Of a stretch of DNA of 64,000 bases, positions 51,265 through 64,000 are shown in pieces. This stretch comes from Cloeon dipterum (taxonomy: Eukaryota > Arthropoda > Insecta > Ephemeroptera > Baetidae), in the NCBI RefSeq assembly GCF_949628265.1, contig NC_088786.1, positions 34,803,681-34,867,680 on the forward strand, in the 5' to 3' direction. The notes under the pieces were generated by a model. The model did not search any database. It saw only the letters and a list, made by a program, of their open reading frames with translations, and was not told where the DNA came from. Each line of letters begins with the position of its first letter. Within the stretch, counting starts at the first letter, position 1. A program made the translations under genes and the position numbers.

Positions 51265-51689
51265 ACCAATTGTATAAGCTCTTAGTGTTCAAAGCCGCCA
51301 ACAGATGGCGCCACCATATATTTTAGTAATAAATGTATTTTTAAGGCAATTTCGCTGCGATTTCAGACTCAATCCTGCCACTATGCATTCTTTACTTAAT
51401 ATACTTTCTTTTGACGTGCTGGAAACCAAAATCGATTAAGCCGATCGCCGTAGAATCATGAAAAAATATTTTTTGAAAAATAAAATCTTTTTTAACGTTT
51501 CTACGGCGATTGGCTTAACCGATTTTGGTTTTCAGCACGTCAAAAGAAAACATATTAAGTGAAAAATGCACAGCAGCAGGAATGAGTCTGAATTCACAGC
51601 GGAAGTGCCTTAAAATAAAATTTATTACGAAAGTATACAGTGGCGCCATCTGTTGGCGGCTTAAAACACTAAGGGCTGATGCAATTGGA
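51265..51689. mobile_element. Family B palindromic MITE, copy 6 (425 bp)
   Basis: A variant end (ACCAATTGTATAAGC left, GCAATTGGA right). Both arms keep the full motif, CCGCCAACAGATGGCGCCAC and GTGGCGCCATCTGTTGGCGG. The AATT neighbours seen at other copies are absent. Confidence 0.88.
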
Positions 51690-53540
51690 GAACTGAGAAC
51701 TTTGAAAATCAACATAGTTTATTTTCCACTTTACTTTTATTCAATATGAGATCATGGAACCATTTTTCAATTATTTTTATATAGTGATTGATCGAATTTG
51801 TGTGTAAATTGGCTATTTTAAGCGATGGTAAAAATAATATTCCTGAATTGTGCAGTGTCATATAAATATCATCAAAAGTATGGCACATTGTTGATCGTGT
51901 TGAGTTGGGCAGGAAGGAAATGGAAAAAGCGGAATCTTAATTTGCCAAAAGCAGAGAGTTTGCTTTCAATCAGTCGCACGTCGTCGCACGCGAGCGCGGC
52001 AGAGCAGGTCAATTTAAATGACAAACGCAAACTTTTTCAATCAAGCGAAAAGTTTTTCGAATAGAAATGTCAGAGTGTCTGCGTCGGCCGGCGGCGTGAT
52101 TATGAGCGAGAGAGAGAGAGAGAGCCGGGCGTAGAGGTGCGAAAAGCAGGTTTCCTCCGTCGACTCTCTGATCCTTTTCATGCCACTAACAGCCTGGAAA
52201 GAACGGCGGATTACTTGTCAACTCGGTTGCTCTGATCCCTTTTGTGATTTGACCTCGGCACAACAACAGTTTGCCACCACGTCGGTATTTTAGCAGAGGA
52301 GGAAAAAAGCAGCGGCGGCAGCGGCGGCGTCGGCGACGGCAAAAAAAAGAAAGAAAGGAGAATGGGAAATAGAATGCAAGGAAAAATGGCCCCGAGCGAA
52401 AAGTGGTTGAGAGCAAAGAAGAAGGAGCAGCCGGCGCGCACCCTCTTTGTCCTGTGTGTTGGCGAAATTATTAAAATACGTCAAAAATCGAGTGCGCTTG
52501 TGGCGATGACAGCAGCTGTTCCTGCCTGTTCAATAAGTTTTAATAATAAAAAAAGAACGAACGAGCACCGCGTCTATAGAAAATAGCTCCATGAAAATTG
52601 CTTTATAAAAAGCGTGTGCTTTTTAAATTTTTTTCTCCCTCGTCCAAACAAATTGAGCCATGAACGAAACGAAAACAATTTGCTGAACGAAACGCACTCT
52701 CGTTTCTAGTTATTTTAATTAGAGCGCCGACCAAATTAATGAGAAAAATGATATATATTTTTTGAAGCCTAGAAAAAAGGCAAAATTTAATTAAATAAAT
52801 TAGGTCTTGCTCAGTTCGGTTTTTGGTCTCTTCTAGAAAATGAATTTGAAATAATTGCAGAAACTTTGAATTTTCTTCTTAGCTCATACTTTAATAGAGT
52901 TTCCTTTTTCCTTCCAGCGGGAGTAGTGTGGATCTGCACTTTAATATCAGAGAAGCAAACAAAAGAAATAAAATAAGACAGGGTGTGGCGCGCTGGGACC
53001 GCGCGCGGCTCCTTTTTAATCTACTATTACATTTGCCGCCCTCGCTTTCCCAGTAATAGTATAACAATCATCATTTTTCTCGTTCTCACCTTCGCCGGGC
53101 GCGTTTTTTTGCGACCAAGGCGGGCGTCTTTACACCCCTCTGGGGTGTAGACAATTTCAAATTCCATTTCAAACGACGAGGTATCGCCTTTCTAAAAAGG
53201 TACTGCCGCTACCAACCCTTATTTTCCATCGCATACGTCCCGGGAGGGTAATCTCCGACGCCGGCACCGCACCGCCGCCGCCATTCTTCCTCCTGTCTCT
53301 GTACCAGCAGCCGCAGCAGAGTGCCCTCTCATCTCATCAATACATGTGTCAACCTGTATTATAATAATGCGCTGTTTTCTTCGCAGAATAAATAAAATTT
53401 CCACTTTTCAGCAGCAACCCTCTACTAAGAAGCAGGTTGAAACCATAAACCGAGGAGAAATGTTTTTAAAACGTTTATCAATACGATTTGATTTTTTTGT
53501 GTGGCGAAATCTTTAAAAAATAGTACAAAAAATTCAAAAT
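51690..53540. other. Non-coding stretch with two GC-rich islands
   Basis: Islands lie at about 51960-52560, with a (GA)7 run near 52106 and GGCGGCGGC runs near 52313, and at about 52980-53400. No gene is seen. Confidence 0.35.
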
Positions 53541-53794
53541 CAGGGGGACCAGATTCTTGTGACGCGCAGATATGGCGTCCGGTGGAGTATGGCGCGAAAA
53601 AACGGTCACGTGAAAATGTGCGAAAAGAACCAAGTTTTCGTCAATATTGTGACACTAATTGTGTCTTTTGGATCGTAAAAACAAACTCTTGACACTCGTA
53701 CGACAATCCAAAGAGAGCTTTTTGCTTCCCACATTCAGACGCCATCTTGGATGCGCAGTGCGAACCAATTGTACCGTACATCTGGTTCCCGCTG
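53541..53794 (+). mobile_element. Family A hAT-like MITE, copy 7 (254 bp)
   Basis: Same orientation as copy 1. The ends are CAGGGGGACCAGATT and CAGCGGGAACCAGATG (from the right). The 8-bp flanks TTCAAAAT and TTTAAAAT differ at one base. It is shorter through an internal deletion of about 15-20 bp in the middle. Confidence 0.9.
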
Positions 53795-54832
53795 TTTAAA
53801 ATAAAATGCAATGTTGCTCATTTTCACAAATTCAAGAAGCAAAAAATTTTGTTTTGATAAAAATAATTATTCAATAACAAATTCCGTAAAATCATGAAGC
53901 CAACAAAGTTGTCCTTCTAGGCAAGAGCAGCGTGGATTAAAACCAACTTAGTTGGAAGCATTTAGCGGAATAGTTTGCAAGTACATAGAGGTATGCGCAT
54001 GGAGTATTAATATTAGTTGCGGTTGCTCGGCAAGATGATAAAGTAATAGTCTAATACAAGAGCTTTGCGGGTTGCCTAAGTGACCAGCAAATGATGCAGT
54101 GCTGGGGGAGTTGTAGCTGCTGCTTGTAGTGTGTAATGGGGTCAAGGCATTCTCCAGCGTGTATCTTGTACACCAATTAAGCCTCATAAAAGGCCATTAG
54201 TAACCGCAACCCTTTCAGCAGTAGCAGCGGGCACTCGAGTGCTGGCGTGATTGCCGCACAAAACATTCATATTTCAATAAAACAGCTCTGAGGACCACCG
54301 AAAAGGTCTCCTTATCAAAGCGTGTACCACGAAACACCCCGTTCGCAGCATTAATACCATTATGTCGGGATGGCTGGGGTTGTTCTCTCGGCCGCACGGA
54401 GAAATTATTTCCAAATCCCCGCGCCTGTTTGTTGCCAGTGTCGCCTTTCGCTTGCTTTATGACCGACAATTGAGTCATAAAAGCACTCTTTGCCGCTAAT
54501 AGCTCTGGCGTCAATAAATGTATTATTTCTCTTTTGTAATGGAAACATAAATTTTGCGCTGTGATATAAAGCTGTGCTGAAATGGCGATATAAAAAAATA
54601 CGTCCCATCGCTCAGACAGACGCATTTGCTAAATCGCCTTTGCAGAGTCAAGTACCAGCAGCCGCTTTAGTTGCGAAACTGCAAATTGGTTTCCTATAAG
54701 CACTAAAAACACCGCAATTGTAATAAAAGTTTGCACGACGTGATGAAAGAAGAAGCAAATTTTTTCAAATGAAAAGCCTTGGAATTACGAGGAGCCTTTT
54801 TCCAATGCGTCATATTTATGTTGATTTAAGGC
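53795..54832. other. Non-coding stretch with one GC-richer region
   Basis: Moderately GC-richer DNA at about 54110-54680. No gene is supported; the 136-aa frame on - (54215-54625) has no recognisable domain. Confidence 0.35.
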
Positions 54833-55207
54833 CACCGGGGTCCGGATTGCGATCTGTGTTGGTTCCCGCCGGTCAGAAGTCAATATGGTGACGAAATAAT
54901 GGAGGCCAATCAGGAGACATTCCAGCGGCCAATCAGAAGCGTCAAAAAAGGGGCGTGCTGACCTAATAATTTCATTTCCGCGTATTTTGTTACATTTACA
55001 TTTGCCTGATGTGCCATCTAACGGTCGATTCGCCAATTACCGGACTAATCAACTGTTAATAAAGACATAACAACAAAAACATTCAATGCTGAATGGATTT
55101 TCATGATAAATTTTCCAAGCCAATTTCATTTTACGTTTTTGTAACTTTCCCGCCGTACTCTAACAGACGCCATATCTGCGCGCGTCGCGTGAATCCGGAC
55201 CCCGTTG
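54833..55207 (-). mobile_element. Longer relative of family A MITEs (375 bp)
   Basis: The ends are CACCGGGGTCCGGATT and CAACGGGGTCCGGATT (from the right), and the right 60 bp (CCATATCTGCGCG..GTCGCGTGAATCCGGACC) match family A. The interior is different and includes two CCAATCAG words (about 54905 and 54932). The flanks TTTAAGGC and GATAAAGG match only with an offset, so the target duplication is uncertain. Confidence 0.78.
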
Positions 55208-58200
55208 GATAAAGGCAACAATTTATTTTGTTTCTCTAGACAATTTTTTTGCGTGCTGTTTTTATAACGAAAAAACATATGGCATGAATAATTCAGTGTT
55301 TGAATTTAGGCAAGAAATGAGACGCGGAAACTCATATAAAAGATATTTTAACTCTTTTCCATGAGTTACTGACTAAAACCACAAAAGTGAATTTGCTTTG
55401 TCACAAGTTAATTTCCTCATTAGGGTCGATGTCTGCGATGTCGAGGTTTGTGTTTAGGCAGAGTGACTGAGGGCTGAGTGAGGGAGTCGCCTGAGGCAGC
55501 CGCAAATTAATCCACCCCCCATGTTTGCGGAATTCCCAAGCGGCGGGCGCGACACGCCACAATATCTGCACTTGCACTTCATGCATCCGCCGCCGTAACG
55601 ATAATTCAAGCCCCTCTGCTGTTATTGCAGCACCAGACGCACCTTGCCGGCGCTAATAAATCAGCAGCGGCAGCGGAAATTAAGTGGTTAGCTTGAGCCC
55701 ATGCGTTGTAAATCATGCTAGGCGTGCGCTTTCCTGCTTTTGTCAGTGAAATAATTTGTCCAAAAATCTAGATTCTGTCCTGAAAATGACGAGAAAGTCT
55801 GTTCAATTGAATTTCTTATGCGAAAGCAATCTTTTTTACTTTGGAGAAATGCAACAATTTTGTGAATGAAAGAATACAAAAATTGAAATGAATTTTTAAA
55901 TTAATGTAAATGAGGAACAATGCAGTTTGCAAGTACAGTGGCAAAGGAAGTTCACAGGCTCTACGTTTTTACAATTAGGCTAATTCTGAAATAAATTTTT
56001 TAACTATATTACACTGCTTACAAATACTTTTAATGTGGCTACAACTGAGGTGATGCAAGCGACTGACGATGCACCACGAGTTGTCAAGAGACCATAATTA
56101 AACTTCCGCCAGGTGTCAAAGGACTCTACGATTGGCCGGGAAAAAATCTGCCAGGAAAAACCTGGTTGGGAAACCCACTAGGGAAATTACGGCAATAAAT
56201 CTAAACTCTAGAGAGACAACCACATCACTCATTGTGAGATAATTATGACAAAATTTGATCATTTTTAATAAATGACTTTCAATCAAATGAAATTCATACA
56301 AAAAATTGTTTATTTTGTCACTAAACAGAAGACAAGTCCGATGCAACCACAATGAATTTTCATGTTAAGGATTTAGGAAATCAAGGATTGTCGAAGAAAT
56401 TATGTATTGTTAATATTATGCTCCGCCCGTTTCAGAATTTTCTACAAATTCAGAAATGGGTTAAATCTTATTTATTTTTTGAACCTATTCCCTATTCCTC
56501 TCAATGAATTTACAAACACCTTTTTTTACAAGAAATTGCTGTCGAGGCACCTAGAAGTACACGTGTGCGCCCTTAATTAACTGCATTCAAGACTTGCCAG
56601 AGTAATTTATCGAGCAGCAGCAACGGTAAACCTATGTGTTATGACCGCAAAAGCTCGCCAGCATTAGCGGCTATCTGCCACCGAGCCTGTGTAAATCATA
56701 CCGGACCTGAATATCTCGCTAGCCATTAGCAGGCCATTCGGCACAAATGGATTTGCAAATGTTTGCGTATGGCAGACGGGCTGAACGTCCAACGCACCGC
56801 TTTTGATGTCCATTAGATTTGTCCCTGCCACGAAGCCGATCTATATTTATGCTGTGGGACACTGAGTATGCGCTGCATCATTTATAAAAGGCCAAATGTG
56901 TGTTTTTTCTGGTTATGTTACATAATAAATTTATTTAATCCAGGTTAAACGGGAAAATAAATATTTGACACTTTTATTAAGCCTCGGGATGATTGATTAA
57001 TGGAATTTAAATACATGTTTAAATTTGAAATGAGGACAGTAACATGTAATATATACATGTCTACCTAATCAATATTTTACCTGGCAGATATCAGTGGAAA
57101 TTAACTATTTTCATCACAATTTTTACATTGGAAAATATATTTAATAGTCCTGGAATGCTCAAATGACACGAGAACTCTTCCAATTAAGAAAAATATTCTA
57201 CGTGAGCAAATACGTAGTTTAATTTAGATAAAAATGGGTTGTACTGTTTAATGAAATACCAGGATTGCACCCCCTAAACCCATAAGCTGGTCAGGGGAGG
57301 TTAAGATGAGTCTAAAGATGCGCATTTTCTGCAATTCTGATTGGGAGTTGAAAAATTTGCAAATCAAAAAAGAGTCATGTCGACAAGTTCACGTTTTTTC
57401 GAGTTTTGAATGGAAAACAAAAAGAACACACTACTCTAAAACATTTGGCGATTGGAATCTAAAGCACAAATTATTTTTTAAACTGCTCCACAGGGAGATG
57501 AGATAATGACATCTCAAAGTTTTCCAAAACTGTCCTGTAAAACCCGTAAAAAAGTATATTTCGCTGCTCAATTTACTAGACTTTCATTGAGTTCACTTGA
57601 CCTCATGAAAATTTTGTCCCCGAACCCGTGACATTTCGTTGGGAGTAGAAACAGCAATTAATTGCGAAAGATCAGCTTCTAGGTCATACACTTCTGACTC
57701 TGACTGTGTCAAAGGGCGACCGCAGGGCAAAAAATCGAGCGCCAGAAGAGAAAAACCAACGTCGGATTTCTTCTGGGTGCTCAGCAAACGTGGGAATGGT
57801 TTAATAAGACCGGCGTGGCGTGGCTCGGCGTGCTGGGAGCCGAGCTAGCGCAAGCAAGGGGTGAAATGAAGTGACCAAGTGTGCACCGCAGATTGCGGTA
57901 ATTTACAGCAGAGCGCACAGCAGCGGGTCGGTAGTGGCACCGACCCGCCGCCACTGGCAGTTAAGTGACAATTTAAACGGTCATCGCCCATTAAATCTTG
58001 GTACGGCGCGCACATTCTCGGCCGCTGTTGCTGCTGGCCGCAAGAAGAGAAAGAATCCGCTGCAGAGATGGAGACACAGCAGCAGCTAATGCCGCGCCGC
58101 CGCTGCCTTTTCATATAAAAAGTTTAATACAGCCCTGCAAAGGAGAGCTAAAGCTGCAGTCGTGCCGCGTTATTAACAATTGCTGCGACAATTTATTTCT

Positions 58201-58415
58201 AATATGAGACACAGACCGCCAGTGCGCGCTATTTTATCGCCAATTTGCTGCCGCTTTGCGGCAACACGCAGCAATGTCCGACCGTGCCAATAATGGCTTG
58301 TCTTCAAACTCAACGTTCCTGTTATTTTTTTTTTCATTTTTTGGGACCAGCAATTAAATCCGCCTGGGGCCTCTGACGTATACGTTGCACTCGACACGTT
58401 GAAATCCGTCAATAC
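55208..58415. other. Non-coding stretch with three GC-richer patches
   Basis: Patches lie at about 55420-55700, 56560-56880 and 57640-58300. The remainder is AT-rich. A 66-aa frame at 57306-57506 has no family resemblance. No gene is supported. Confidence 0.35.
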
Positions 58416-58728
58416 ACCAGTTGTATGAGCCCTTAGTGTTCGAAGCCGCCAACAGATGGCGTAACCGTATACTTTAATAAAAATTTTAATTTTAAGGCAC
58501 TTCCGCTGCGATTTCAGACTCAATCCTGCTACTAAACATTCTTCACTTTAATATTCTTTCTTTTGACGTGCTGGAAACCAAAATCAGTTCGGCCATTCGC
58601 CGTAGAAACGTTAGATAAGATTTTATATTTAAAAAAAAGTTTTTCACGATTCTATGGCGATTGGCTTAACCGATTTAGGTTTTTAGCACGTCAAAAGAAA
58701 GCATAATTATTAAGTAAAGAATGTGCAG
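58416..58728. mobile_element. Family B palindromic MITE, copy 7, right arm truncated
   Basis: ACCAGTTGTATGAGCCC starts a full left arm with CCGCCAACAGATGGCGTAAC and the central hairpin. The right arm runs only to the CACGTCAAAAGAAAGC stretch and a little beyond, then stops matching near 58728. The outer 100 bp or so on the right is lost. Confidence 0.85.
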
Positions 58729-60854
58729 TTTTGAAATCAAGAAAATTTGACATTATTCCTCATTGTCAGAAATGCTAAAATTAGAAGTGAAGAATACAAA
58801 AAAGATGAAAACTGAAAATTTTTCTTTCTACGCAAAACAAATTTAAGGCATTGGTGACTCTATGAGTGAGTTTTGAAGAAGGAAAATGATCTCATACTGC
58901 GCAGTACACTGTTTCGGATCCTCAGACCGCGAATTAGCATTAATTTAAACATAAATTAAAAGCCACAATATTAGCTGCTTCTTGAAAATCAACGGCAGTC
59001 AAACGCGATTGACTATACCCGTTGCTGTTCACGATCGAAAATATCGAAGCAATTGGCGAAATCTATATAAGCCCCACCACTCACCTTCCCTGCAATAAAA
59101 AATTCGCTACCTCACTATCCATTCTCTCTTCGAATTATTTTGGATATATTTGGCACATGAGGTAAAATTCCCGTTTGAAGACTGCACTTGCTGCTCAATC
59201 AGAAAGGATTAATTGGCTGAGTGCCACGATACTCCCATTTGAGACAGAACCAAACCGTTGGCTCGTATTGTTAAGACATTTTTAGGAGTATCAAAGAAAT
59301 GGGAGATATTTTAGCATTTCGGAATTCTGATACTGGCTGCCAAATGTCAGAGATGGCAAAAGGTGGTTGATTTAGTAACTCGCAATGCCCGAGTAGTTTT
59401 ACGGATATGGAGGCGCCACTTGTTGGTTTTCGCACCTTTCCAGCGGCTTTATGAGCAAATGTCTGACGTTTCAATAAAAGACCTCAGTGCTTCGAGGCGG
59501 AAAGATGGTCAAATTGGGCCCAAGCACCTCTGCTGCCACTCGCGCAGTGTGTTTGGTAACTGGAAAAAAGCTAAAAATGTTATTCTAAGATATAAATTTT
59601 CTTTCTAACTTTGCCGATCGATCAGCATAAATAATTGATTACTGTACAAGAAAACAAGTTTACGAACTAATGGTATTTTGAATAATCAAAGCGTTTTTAC
59701 TGGCTGTTTCCTTTTTTTCCCCATTTGAGCAATGGGCTGTTTGTAAGGTTTGTAATATTCGCAGAGCAGCTATAGCACACGCGGGCGGGCGGGCGGCGCG
59801 GCATCATAAAGACGTATTTTATGGGCGGCAAGGTTATAAAAATCTTTATACATGAAATATACCTCTCATTTCTGGCTTTTATTATTTACCAACTTGTGAT
59901 ATACGGCTGCCGGGACCCAACTTTATCAAATGTGTGCTAGACACAGCAGGCACACCATAAAACACAAACAAAAACTTTCCGCCGACTATCCAATATATTT
60001 TCATATAGAAGTGCGTCGTCCGAGTAGGCTTCCTTTCCCCGGATGAATATATTAAATACATCAATTCGGCAGGATTGTCAGGAACGATCATTTGACGTCA
60101 AAGGAACATCAAAGCTCATTTGCAAGTGGGCGGCGGAAAGGCGAAGGCGCAAATTGGCAAAGCAGCGTGTGCGTGAAATACAATTTTCGCCTCAATCAGT
60201 GGCAAGCTCGATACAATCATCAACAGAGATTTATCCGCAGGCGCGGGCAAATGAAATGTGTTTGGTCAGCCAGCAACAGCAGTGTAATAATAATGAATAC
60301 GCCCGCGGTAATGACGATATCCAGCACAAAGCACACAATAACCACCGCACATCTCTCGCTGCTCCGTCCGCGTACCGATGGGAGGTGACAATGTAATTAG
60401 CCGGTGATCAGATACAGATCAAAACTCCCTTTATTGCCACTCCCAAAGGATCACGGCCCGATAAAAAATGCATGCCCGCGCGCGCGGCAAAAGCAGGCAA
60501 TAATCAAAGGAAATGACGATGCCAATCTCGTCGCGCATTTGCATCACGGCGGGCTCCATGGGGGCTGTACCGTTCACTCAACCTCTGGATGCACGTCAAA
60601 AACAATTGCAATAACCTGATCTGCTCTTGTTGTTTCATGTGACAGGACAAATCCTCAGGACAGGGCACTATTTTTTAATGTCTGGTTCAATACTATCTCG
60701 ATATTAAGTTTAGTACCTCGACAAATGGCTTTTATTTTATACCTTTAAAAAGAAGTGCATAATAAATATAATGCATCATCATTCTAAAAAATTCTCGGTC
60801 TGATTTCGGTGTCCTCATGACATACAAATATCATTTTTATATATTTTCCAATTC
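58729..60854. other. Non-coding stretch with one GC-rich island
   Basis: AT-rich to about 59700, then an island at about 59750-60610 with a GCGGGCGGGCGGGCGGCG run at 59781-59798. Frames at 59271-59608 on both strands overlap and show no domain. Confidence 0.35.
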
Positions 60855-61197
60855 ACCAGTTGCATAAACCCTAAGTGTTCGAAGCCGCCAACAGATGGCG
60901 CCACCGTAGACTTTCGATTTTAAGGCACTTCCGCTGCGATTTCAGACTCAATCTAGCTACTGTTTATTCTTCGATTAATTTGCTATTTTTTGACGTGCTG
61001 AAAACCAAAATCGGTTCAGTCAATCGCCGTAGAATCGTGAAAAAACTATTTTTTGAAATAAAAAAATCTTTTCCAACGTTTCTACGGCGAATGGCTGAAC
61101 CGATTTTGGTTTTCAGCACGTCAAAAATTTTTTAAAGAAAGTCTGTGTATGCGCCATCTGTTGGTGGCTTCAATAACTAAGGGTTTATGCAACTGGT
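60855..61197. mobile_element. Family B palindromic MITE, copy 8, internally deleted (343 bp)
   Basis: Both outer ends are present (ACCAGTTGCATAAACCC and TATGCAACTGGT) and AATT lies close to each. About 80 bp of the right arm is deleted between CACGTCAAAA and the GCGCCATCTGTTGG motif. The left arm keeps CCGCCAACAGATGGCGCCAC. Confidence 0.9.
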
Positions 61198-62722
<1,525 letters not shown>

Positions 62723-62742
62723 AGAGATAGAAAGAGAGAGGA

Positions 62743-64000
62743 AAGCTGAAAATTTCAATTGACGTTCCAATTAAAATGATGATGATCAAAGAGCCGCCTC
62801 CGCTTCGATTTTACGCTTGTGGCCAAATGGATCGGCGAAACACAGGCCTGTCAAATTTCGCATGGTATAGTAAACCACGCAGAAAATTGGAAAATTTCGC
62901 CCCGAGAATTATTTGGAACTGAAAGCACAGTAAAGAAGACGTCATTTTAATTGGCAATTTATGATTGCGTGGCGTAAAACCTTATTAAAAAATTTGCGAA
63001 TAAATTTTACCTGCAAAAATTCAAATTTATGAAACTGTTAGAGTCATGTAGCGTTCTCCTACTGTTGTAACGAAGAAATTTTAAATAAAAATTTAAAATG
63101 AACTATCAGAACGTTGCTGACTGACAAGCAATCACAGAAAAAATTAAATGACGTATCTTCTCATCTCATAAACATCTAAACTTTTATTTATTAAATTTGT
63201 CACTTGAAAAAGTGGTTTATCATAAATCCAATCATGCAAATTCATGTTTAATTTAAAAATAAATTAAAAACCGCACCAAAAGAAGAAAAAAATACAGGCA
63301 CAAACTTAAATAAACGCAGAAGTGGAAAAACATACAGTGGGGCAGCAACAAAGGTGGCCGCAAGCGTCGGGAATGCAAATTGCCTGGGCGCGAATCCATA
63401 TTTTGTGCACGCATGTGTGTCTATATTTTATTTTTAAAGCTCGGTCCATTTTTATCAGCGAATAAAAATGCCCATTACCCCCGCCCGCCGCGTGTGCGGA
63501 GAGAAGTGCAGGCAGGGGTGATAAGTTGGCCCGATAATATTTTGCTGCTACAATGGCCAACGGGGCAGAAGCAAAAGGGTCTAGATATATTTTATAATGC
63601 GCCGCGGCGGCGGCGGTGCAGCACCGAGAGTATAAACACACACATAAAATACGATCTGTTTCATGATTTTAAAAATATCTTGATCATCGTAAATTTTGCA
63701 GTTAAACAGCAGAGCAAACACACATGAATATTACCATGCGGCGCATACAACGCATTCGGTGTCGCATAAATTTCTCCTTTTCCGTAAATCTTGCGAGGCC
63801 GCGGCGCGCATATTGCTCGTGCTTTATTATGGCTGCCGTTTTTGTTTTTATTTTTCGCCCATGCATGTGTGTGTACTCTTCGTGAATGTGTATCGGCGCT
63901 GTGTATATATTTTTTTTATTCCTGCCGTTGTGTGGCGCGACAAAAACATTTTTCATTATTTATTGCGCATCCACGAGACCGTTTTGATACTTAAATTGCA
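62743..64000. other. Non-coding stretch to the window end
   Basis: AT-rich DNA at about 62940-63300 and a GC-richer island from about 63310 to the end, with a GGCGGCGGCGG run near 63605. No gene is supported. Confidence 0.35.

Noticed and set aside
15371..61135. Repeated small frames with similar peptides (LATVHSSINLLFFDVLKTK and relatives) at several places
   Set aside because: They all fall on family B palindromes and read the same non-coding arm on either strand; stops differ between copies and no protein family matches.

Overview
The window reads as nuclear DNA of an arthropod, most likely an insect. It carries three intron-rich housekeeping genes whose introns are mostly 50-115 nt with GT..AG ends. 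The WAPL N-terminus resembles insect Wapl proteins. I cannot place the species.

Positions 1-11.8 kb are gene-dense. FARSB (cytosolic phenylalanine--tRNA ligase beta subunit) lies on + at 645-3777 with 11 coding exons and 586 residues. WAPL (cohesin release factor) lies on + at 4836-9175 with 14 coding exons and 1014 residues. BABAM2/BRE (scaffold subunit of the BRISC and BRCA1-A deubiquitinase complexes) lies on - at 11764-10337 with 5 exons and 398 residues. WAPL and BABAM2 are convergent. The genes are not an operon. Their roles are translation, cohesin unloading, and K63-ubiquitin/DNA-damage signalling. Exon boundaries were joined by hand from splice sites, reading frame and family similarity.

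From about 11.8 kb to 64 kb I find no host protein-coding gene. The only coding relic is a decayed non-LTR retrotransposon reverse-transcriptase tail near 46.75-47.17 kb. The rest alternates between AT-rich DNA and about thirty more GC-rich islands rich in CA/TG, GA and CGG runs. This is what a regulatory gene desert or a very long intron next to a developmental gene can look like, but that is inference.

The non-coding DNA is seeded with short non-autonomous transposons that I could define from the sequence. Family A is about 270 bp with CAGCGGGG-type ends and 8-bp target duplications fitting the hAT pattern: seven copies and one longer relative. Family B is about 420 bp and palindromic along its whole length, with eight copies; each complete end carries a CTCF-like CAGATGGCGC motif. 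Family C is a single 396-bp palindrome with TTAA edges and E2F-like sites. Family D is a 135-bp palindrome found as a filled site beside an unfilled duplicate. A different hAT-like element sits in FARSB intron 7. No tRNA, rRNA, known microRNA or CRISPR array was recognised by eye.
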